From assembly GCA_947853245.1 (NCBI GenBank), contig CANTWP010000104.1, forward strand, positions 1 through 10,645: a stretch of DNA of 10,645 bases, in the 5' to 3' direction. The notes beneath the pieces were generated by a model. It was given only the letters and a program-made list of their open reading frames with translations. It did no database searches and had not been told where the DNA came from. The DNA is from an uncultured Bacilli bacterium. Lineage in GTDB: Bacteria > Bacillota_I > Bacilli_A > RF39 > UBA660. Numbering within the stretch: the stretch's first letter is position 1; every line of letters starts with the position of its first letter. The translations under genes were made by a program, and so were the position numbers. Positions 6,018 through 10,645 of the stretch are shown one piece after another.

Positions 6018-6058
6018 TAAAATAATATATTTTTTAAATTTAAAAATATATTATTTTA
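6018..6058. repeat. Perfect 17-bp all-A/T inverted repeat
   Basis: Bases 6018-6034 are exactly complementary to 6042-6058, with a 7-nt centre. The arms contain only A and T. It follows the terminator by 4 bp and precedes the next gene by about 130 bp. It could be a back-up terminator, a cruciform, or a binding site for an AT-specific protein. Confidence 0.65.
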
Positions 6059-6161
6059 AAACTTAGCACATATAAACTATGTACTTCATATTTTAAAATA
6101 CAATAAATTTTGTTATGATAATTTTGAAAAATAAAATATAGCAATCTTTAAATAAATATTG

Positions 6162-6167
6162 TATAAT
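6162..6167 (+). promoter_or_regulatory. Candidate -10 box of the 528-aa membrane protein gene
   Basis: A perfect TATAAT preceded by TG at one base (GTATAAT context) lies 23 bp upstream of the chosen start. The -35 region at 17 bp reads TAGCAA, a poor match, so the promoter is weak or depends on an activator. Confidence 0.4.
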
Positions 6168-6190
6168 GTACTTATGATAGGAGAATGTAT

Positions 6191-7777
6191 ATGATATTAA
6201 GAAAGCCTTATGCGTTTTTTATTAAATATTTTCGAATTATTCATTTAATAATGGCAATTTTTATGTGCTTATTAGTATTTCAAACAAATTCTTTTTTACA
6301 ATTTTTTAATCAGTATATAAATTCTGAAATTATTACTATTGGACAAGATTTGGTTTCCCAGCTTTTTTCTAAATTAACTTATTTTTATATCGTATTAATA
6401 TTAATAATGGATGTTATAGTATGGATATTATTAGAGTTTAAAAACAAAAAAAGACTTTTTTATATAATTAATTTTATTGGTTATGTGTTGTTATTGGCAC
6501 TATATATATATCTTGGTTCATTACTAGGAACTATGTCACAAGAAGTAGTAGACATTAGATTATTGATGACTGTTCGAGATTTGATTATTATTGCTTTTTC
6601 TTTTCAAACTGTATCAATTTTTTTGGTAATCTTTAGGTTCCTTGGATTCGATATAAAGAAGTTCAATTTTGAAGACGATTTAAAAGAATTAAATATTTCA
6701 TCAGCGGATAATGAAGAATTTGAAGTTAATTTAGATGTTGATACTAAGTCAATTAAAAGGAGGGTTAATTCTAGCTTTCGAAATTTTAAATATTATTTTA
6801 AAGAAAATCTAAGATTAATAATTCCTATTTTATTAGTTTTAATAATAGTGTTTATTATTATTATATATAAAGCTGTAACTGGTCGTACTATGATATATAA
6901 ACAAAATGTATATTTTAATGTTCCAAATTATTCTTTGAAGGTAACTGATGCGTTTGTTACTGAAAAAAATTATAAGATGAATTCAATTTCGGAAGACAAA
7001 GCTATTGTAATTTTGAAAATAAGTGTTAAAACAACTAATAGAACATCTCAATTTTTATTTGGAAAGTTTGCTTTGCAAATAGAAGATAATAAATATTATC
7101 ATACAGTTAAGTATAGTAGTGATGTAAGTGATATTGGTAATACTTATATTAAACAATCTTTATCTAATCAATATTCTGATTATTTACTTGTATATGAAAT
7201 CCCAAAAAGTAAAAAGAATAGTAAAAAAGAATTAATTTATGTTAATGATATATCGAGTAGTGTTTTAAAACGCGATTCTATCACTAAAGTTTCTTTAAAC
7301 ACTACAGATTTAGATGCTAATCAGGAAGAAAAAGAAGTTTCCTTAAATGATGAAATTAATTTGAATAGTTCTGTTGCAAATATTTCTACTATTAAATTTA
7401 ATACCATTTCTGTAGCAAATAGTTTTAATATTAATTACAAAAAATGTATTACTTCTAAAGAATGCTATACTTTTTATGAACCATTGCAAGCCGGTTTTTA
7501 TGGTAGCTATGATAAAGCTTTAATGAAATTACAAGTGGAAGTAAAATCAGATAAGTTAACTGATAAAACTGAAGCAAATTATATTAAACAGTTTATTAAA
7601 ATTAATTATAAGATTAAAGGAGAATCGAAGACCTTTTATCTTGAAAAACAAATAATACCTAGACGTGTTAATTCCAATTATTATTATTTTGAAATACCTA
7701 AAGAAATACTACAAGCAGAAGAAATTAAATTTATATTTAATACTAGAGGTACTACCTTAATTTACAAACTTAAATAG
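6191..7777 (+). CDS. Hypothetical multi-pass membrane protein with large C-terminal domain, 528 aa
   Basis: The frame opens at ATG 6185, but AGGAG (6179-6183) lies only 1 nt from that ATG and 7 nt from the next in-frame ATG at 6191, so 6191 is chosen. Hydrophobic segments at residues about 16-32, 63-83, 91-112, 129-152 and 208-227 suggest five membrane spans. A charged cytoplasmic-looking loop (155-205) sits before the last span. The remaining 300 residues, rich in Asn, Ser, Thr and Lys with beta-like alternation, are probably outside the cell, with one cysteine pair (CITSKEC). The layout resembles bacterial surface or sensory proteins with an extracellular beta domain, but no family motif is recognised. 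No clear terminator follows, yet the pilus operon has its own promoter 36 bp on. A role in pilus or surface function is inferred only from adjacency. Confidence 0.8.
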   Translation: MILRKPYAFFIKYFRIIHLIMAIFMCLLVFQTNSFLQFFNQYINSEIITIGQDLVSQLFSKLTYFYIVLILIMDVIVWILLEFKNKKRLFYIINFIGYVLLLALYIYLGSLLGTMSQEVVDIRLLMTVRDLIIIAFSFQTVSIFLVIFRFLGFDIKKFNFEDDLKELNISSADNEEFEVNLDVDTKSIKRRVNSSFRNFKYYFKENLRLIIPILLVLIIVFIIIIYKAVTGRTMIYKQNVYFNVPNYSLKVTDAFVTEKNYKMNSISEDKAIVILKISVKTTNRTSQFLFGKFALQIEDNKYYHTVKYSSDVSDIGNTYIKQSLSNQYSDYLLVYEIPKSKKNSKKELIYVNDISSSVLKRDSITKVSLNTTDLDANQEEKEVSLNDEINLNSSVANISTIKFNTISVANSFNINYKKCITSKECYTFYEPLQAGFYGSYDKALMKLQVEVKSDKLTDKTEANYIKQFIKINYKIKGESKTFYLEKQIIPRRVNSNYYYFEIPKEILQAEEIKFIFNTRGTTLIYKLK

Positions 7778-7812
7778 AGTGTAAATATTATAAGAATGCA
7801 TTTTTAAATAGA

Positions 7813-7841
7813 TTGACTGTTTAATTAAATTGATTTATAAT
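7813..7841 (+). promoter_or_regulatory. Near-consensus promoter of the Tad pilus operon
   Basis: TTGACT (7813-7818), a 17-bp spacer and a perfect TATAAT (7836-7841) give the best sigma-A-type promoter in the window. Transcription would start near 7848, leaving a leader of about 20 nt with AGGAAGG (7855-7861). This strength suggests constitutive expression unless a repressor acts; no operator dyad is obvious. Confidence 0.8.
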
Positions 7842-7869
7842 ATTTATATAGAATAGGAAGGATGATAAT

Positions 7870-8676
7870 GTGAATAATTTTTTAATGACATTAAAAAGAT
7901 TTTTTACAAATAAAAATACAATTACAATAATAGGTGTAATTGTAATTGTTGGTTTATTGTATGCTGCATATAGTTATCAAATAAAATCTCAAGTAGATCC
8001 AATCAAAATCCCTGTTGCTAAAACAGATATACAACCAAGGACTTTAATAACAGCTGATATGATTCAATATATTACTGTACCAAAGGCAACAACTACTAAG
8101 GATATTTATACATCTCAAAATTTAATTGTTGGTAAATATAGTAATTATAATACTATGATACCTGCTGGTAGCATGTTTTTTAAAACTACTCTTGTAAATT
8201 TTGAAGATTTACCAGATTCAGCATTTGTTGATGTAAAAGATGGAGAAATTCCTTATCAATTTGCCGTTAATATGGAGTCTACATTTGGTAATTCTGTATA
8301 TCCAGGCAACAAAATAGATTTATATATGAAAGTAGTTAATGATGAATCTGGAAAAATTGCTGTTGGAAAATTTTTGCAGGATGTAGAAGTACTTGCTGTT
8401 AAAGATAATCAAGGAAGACATGTTTTTGAAAATTCAGCAGAGAATAGAACCCCAGCTTATATTATATTTGGTGTGACTGATGAAGTACATTTACTTTTAC
8501 GTAAAGCAGAATATTTAAGACAATACTCTGTTGATATTTTTTTAGTACCACATGGAGGAACAATTCAATCTAGTGGAGAAACAGTTGTAACTAGTGAATG
8601 GTTAAAAGATTTTATTAATCGTAATACAGAGAATATTGATAATTTAGAAGAACAATTACCAGAAGAGGAACGTTAG
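7870..8676 (+). CDS. cpaB: CpaB/RcpC-like Flp pilus assembly protein with SAF domain
   Basis: CpaB is a membrane-anchored, envelope-side assembly protein of Tad (Flp, type IVc) pili. The 268-aa product has a short basic cytoplasmic N-terminus, one membrane anchor at residues about 18-36 (TITIIGVIVIVGLLYAAYS), and then a SAF domain at about 47-110. The SAF motif is clear: IPVAKTDIQPRTLITADMI followed by the VGKY and IPAGSMFF elements. A CpaB C-terminal domain follows. In Gram-negative bacteria CpaB works with the secretin; here no outer membrane is expected, so it probably acts at the membrane-wall interface (inference). The start is GTG 7870, 8 nt after AGGAAGG; the two nearby ATGs (7862, 7868) both hit the TGA at 7871-7873. 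It leads a tight operon, with cpaF starting 1 bp after its stop. Confidence 0.9.
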   Translation: MNNFLMTLKRFFTNKNTITIIGVIVIVGLLYAAYSYQIKSQVDPIKIPVAKTDIQPRTLITADMIQYITVPKATTTKDIYTSQNLIVGKYSNYNTMIPAGSMFFKTTLVNFEDLPDSAFVDVKDGEIPYQFAVNMESTFGNSVYPGNKIDLYMKVVNDESGKIAVGKFLQDVEVLAVKDNQGRHVFENSAENRTPAYIIFGVTDEVHLLLRKAEYLRQYSVDIFLVPHGGTIQSSGETVVTSEWLKDFINRNTENIDNLEEQLPEEER

Positions 8677-8677
8677 C

Positions 8678-9775
8678 ATGGAAGAAACTGTTTTTTCTCA
8701 GATAGATTTTGGCCCATTAAAAAAGTATTTAGAAAATGATGATATAACAGATATTTCTTATAGTAATGGTGGTCAAATTCATTTAAAAACACTGTCTAGG
8801 GGAATATACCGTGTAGAAGATCCAGAAATAAACGATACGTTTATGGAGAAATTAGCTTTTCAATGTTCTAATGTGATGGGAACTACATTTAATATGGCGC
8901 ATCCTTTTCTAGATGCAGAGAGTGCAGAACTTCGTTTTAACTTTGTTCATAGTTCCATTGCCAGAAATGGAATAGCTGCAGTTCTTCGTAAAACTCCTGC
9001 TAAAATTAGGCTAGTTAAAGATAAGATATTAGAAGAAAAGTATATTACTTTAGAAATACATGATTTTCTTATTAAATGTGTTGAAGGCCATTGTAATATT
9101 ATTGTTTGTGGAGAAACTGGTAGTGGAAAAACAGAATTTGTAAAATATCTTGGTTCTCATATTAAAGAAAATGAAAAAATAATTACTATTGAGGATACAC
9201 TCGAATTACATTTGGATAGAATTTATCCACATAGAGATATAGTTGCTATGAAAACCAATAATATAGCTAGTTATTCAGATGTCTTAGTAACTTGTATGCG
9301 ACAGAATCCCAAATGGATATTACTTTCCGAAGTACGTAGTGCTGAGGCTGTAATGGCGGTTCGTAATTCAATATCTTCAGGACATAATATTTTGTCTACA
9401 ATACATGCTGATAAGGCTTCATCCATACCAATTCGTATGTATAGTTTATTAGAAACAAACCAAGATGTTGATCAGTTTTTGAAAACTATTCATAGGTATG
9501 TTCAATTAGGTGTAATGATTCGAGGTTATCAAAGTAAAGAAACTGGTAAATTTGTCCGTGAAATAGCGGAAGTTACTGAGTTTTATGTTGATGATAATAA
9601 TGATGCTAAGAGTAATACAATATATAAAAAAGGTATGGATGGAAATGTTGTCAAACATAATCCAACTAAATATTTATTGGGTTACTTATCTGCACAGGGA
9701 GTATATATTGCTCCAGATGCCATCGCAAAGGATGAGCTTAAAGAAACTACTGATGATACAGAAATACTGTTTTAA
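8678..9775 (+). CDS. cpaF: CpaF/TadA-type pilus assembly ATPase (type II/IV secretion ATPase family)
   Basis: This cytoplasmic hexameric ATPase powers extension, and often retraction, of Tad pili. The 365-aa product has an N-terminal domain (1-115) and then the RecA-like core: Walker A GETGSGKT (145-152), Asp box TIEDTLELHL (170-179), Walker B/glutamate KWILLSEVRSAEA (212-224) and His box GHNILSTIHAD (235-245). The family usually has Gly before the catalytic Glu (GEvR); here it is Ser217. The glutamate (218) and both arginine positions are present, so activity is expected. The protein is shorter than typical CpaF because the variable N-terminal extension is missing. A short hydrophilic tail ends DDTEILF. 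The ATG follows the cpaB stop by 1 bp with GAGG inside the cpaB end, implying translational coupling; tadB follows after 16 bp. Confidence 0.95.
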   Translation: MEETVFSQIDFGPLKKYLENDDITDISYSNGGQIHLKTLSRGIYRVEDPEINDTFMEKLAFQCSNVMGTTFNMAHPFLDAESAELRFNFVHSSIARNGIAAVLRKTPAKIRLVKDKILEEKYITLEIHDFLIKCVEGHCNIIVCGETGSGKTEFVKYLGSHIKENEKIITIEDTLELHLDRIYPHRDIVAMKTNNIASYSDVLVTCMRQNPKWILLSEVRSAEAVMAVRNSISSGHNILSTIHADKASSIPIRMYSLLETNQDVDQFLKTIHRYVQLGVMIRGYQSKETGKFVREIAEVTEFYVDDNNDAKSNTIYKKGMDGNVVKHNPTKYLLGYLSAQGVYIAPDAIAKDELKETTDDTEILF

Positions 9776-9791
9776 GTAGGGAGGTGCTTAA

Positions 9792-10645
9792 ATGAATGCA
9801 ATTACTTTAATTGTTTTTATAGCAATAGCATTAATAGTGTTGTTTATTGTTATATATAGAAAAAATAATGGTGTTCATGTTTATAAATATGTTACTAGTC
9901 AAGTTGGACAAGCATACAATAAATATATTCCTTATTCATTTAAGACTGTTAGAGAATCAGCTAAAAAAATGGGGTATGATTATAGTATAAAAAGATTTAC
10001 AACGGAAGCTGTAATTATGGGAGCAGCCGCATTTGGCATTTCATTTTTATATTTTTATAGTATAATTAGATCTGCTATATATGCAGGTATAGCTATAATG
10101 TTTGTCCCTTATTTAGCTTATTTACGTTATAAAAGAGTTTATAGTGAATTTATTTTTGAGCAAGTTCAAGTATATACGACTAATGTTATAATGGAATTTG
10201 CCACAACACAATCATTTGTAAAATCATTAGAAGGAGTTTATGAATCAGGTGTTTTAGAAGACCCTTTTAAATCAGATATAAAAATAATGATCGATATGGC
10301 ATATGAAAATGGTACAATTGAGCAATCGATTAATTATTTAAATGAAAAGTATGATTATTATATTATTCGTAATATGCATCAATTATTTTTACAGATTACC
10401 AATGAAGGTTCTAAAAATTCAGGACCTGCACTTGATAACATGTCATTAGATATAGATATGTTGGTTGAAAACGTTTATAGTGACAGATTAAATAGAGCTA
10501 ATTTCCATAAAAAATTTATTCAATTTGGTATAGGACTTTATTTAATGGTAATGCTAGTTCAGTTATTGTTAGGTGATTCTTATACAAATATGTTAAGTGA
10601 ACTTTATATGCGCTTACTTTTACATGCAGTTTTAATAATTAATTC
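9792..10645 (+). CDS. tadB: TadB-like pilus platform membrane protein (T2SSF domain), cut by the window end
   Basis: The frame is open from ATG 9792 to the window end, 284 codons plus two bases. GGAGG (9780-9784) lies 7 nt upstream. The N-terminus is a membrane segment (residues 3-22), followed by a basic loop and two more spans at about 74-92 and 96-113. Residues about 120-240 form the cytoplasmic helical T2SSF-type domain (VYTTNVIMEFATTQSFVKSL, then later QITNEGSKNSGPALDNMS), and another hydrophobic segment begins near 245. This order matches TadB, the inner-membrane platform that the CpaF ATPase acts on. TadC would be expected next; it is outside the window. The gene completes a cpaB-cpaF-tadB order without a CpaE/TadZ gene between them. 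Confidence 0.88.
   Translation, partial: MNAITLIVFIAIALIVLFIVIYRKNNGVHVYKYVTSQVGQAYNKYIPYSFKTVRESAKKMGYDYSIKRFTTEAVIMGAAAFGISFLYFYSIIRSAIYAGIAIMFVPYLAYLRYKRVYSEFIFEQVQVYTTNVIMEFATTQSFVKSLEGVYESGVLEDPFKSDIKIMIDMAYENGTIEQSINYLNEKYDYYIIRNMHQLFLQITNEGSKNSGPALDNMSLDIDMLVENVYSDRLNRANFHKKFIQFGIGLYLMVMLVQLLLGDSYTNMLSELYMRLLLHAVLIIN

Noticed and set aside
9585..9779. 64-aa open frame on the plus strand
   Set aside because: Out-of-frame within the end of cpaF, with low-complexity content.
1..10645. CRISPR array or direct-repeat cluster
   Set aside because: No regularly spaced repeats with unique spacers were seen; the A/T-rich similarities are scattered.
1..10645. Mycoplasma-type code with TGA read as tryptophan
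   Set aside because: Tryptophans in the helicase and recombinase are TGG, and TGA appears as a stop; the long frames never need TGA.

Overview
The window is very AT-rich DNA that uses the standard bacterial code: tryptophan is TGG and TGA acts as a stop. Most starts carry GGAGG-type ribosome binding sites, promoters look sigma-A-like, and terminators are short AT-rich hairpins. This fits a low-GC Bacillota (Bacilli or Clostridia-like) bacterium, probably an uncultured host-associated lineage. The species cannot be read from the sequence.

Left half (1 to about 5.1-5.2 kb): an accessory, probably mobile, region. It opens with the tail of a small serine resolvase/invertase (3-197). Next come a 45-aa orphan ORF (255-392) and, convergent with it, a two-HTH protein resembling the N-terminal DNA-binding part of an IS630-type transposase but without a catalytic domain (393-1016, minus). 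Then a rightward group: a 90-aa charged helical protein (1163-1435), a PIF1-family helicase (1500-2900), a truncated serine recombinase with Asn in place of the catalytic Ser (3024-3515), and an apparently intact large serine recombinase (3442-5082) that overlaps it by 74 bp. A strong dyad lies between the helicase and the recombinase pair. A structured tract ending in a clean terminator (5171-5196) follows the recombinase and is the likeliest place for the element's right boundary.

Right half (about 5.3-10.6 kb): probably resident chromosome. It holds a lysine-rich membrane protein (5377-5973), a multi-pass membrane protein with a large C-terminal domain (6191-7777), and the start of a Tad/Flp (type IVc) pilus operon: cpaB, cpaF and tadB, the last cut by the window end. 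The pilus operon has its own near-consensus promoter (7813-7841), and its genes are packed within 1-16 bp.

How the genes work together: CpaF is the cytoplasmic ATPase and TadB the inner-membrane platform it drives; CpaB is the envelope-side assembly protein. On the left, the large serine recombinase would integrate and excise the element. The dead paralogue translated just ahead of it is the most unusual feature of the window and may be a partner or regulator. The helicase probably serves element DNA processing or maintenance (inference).
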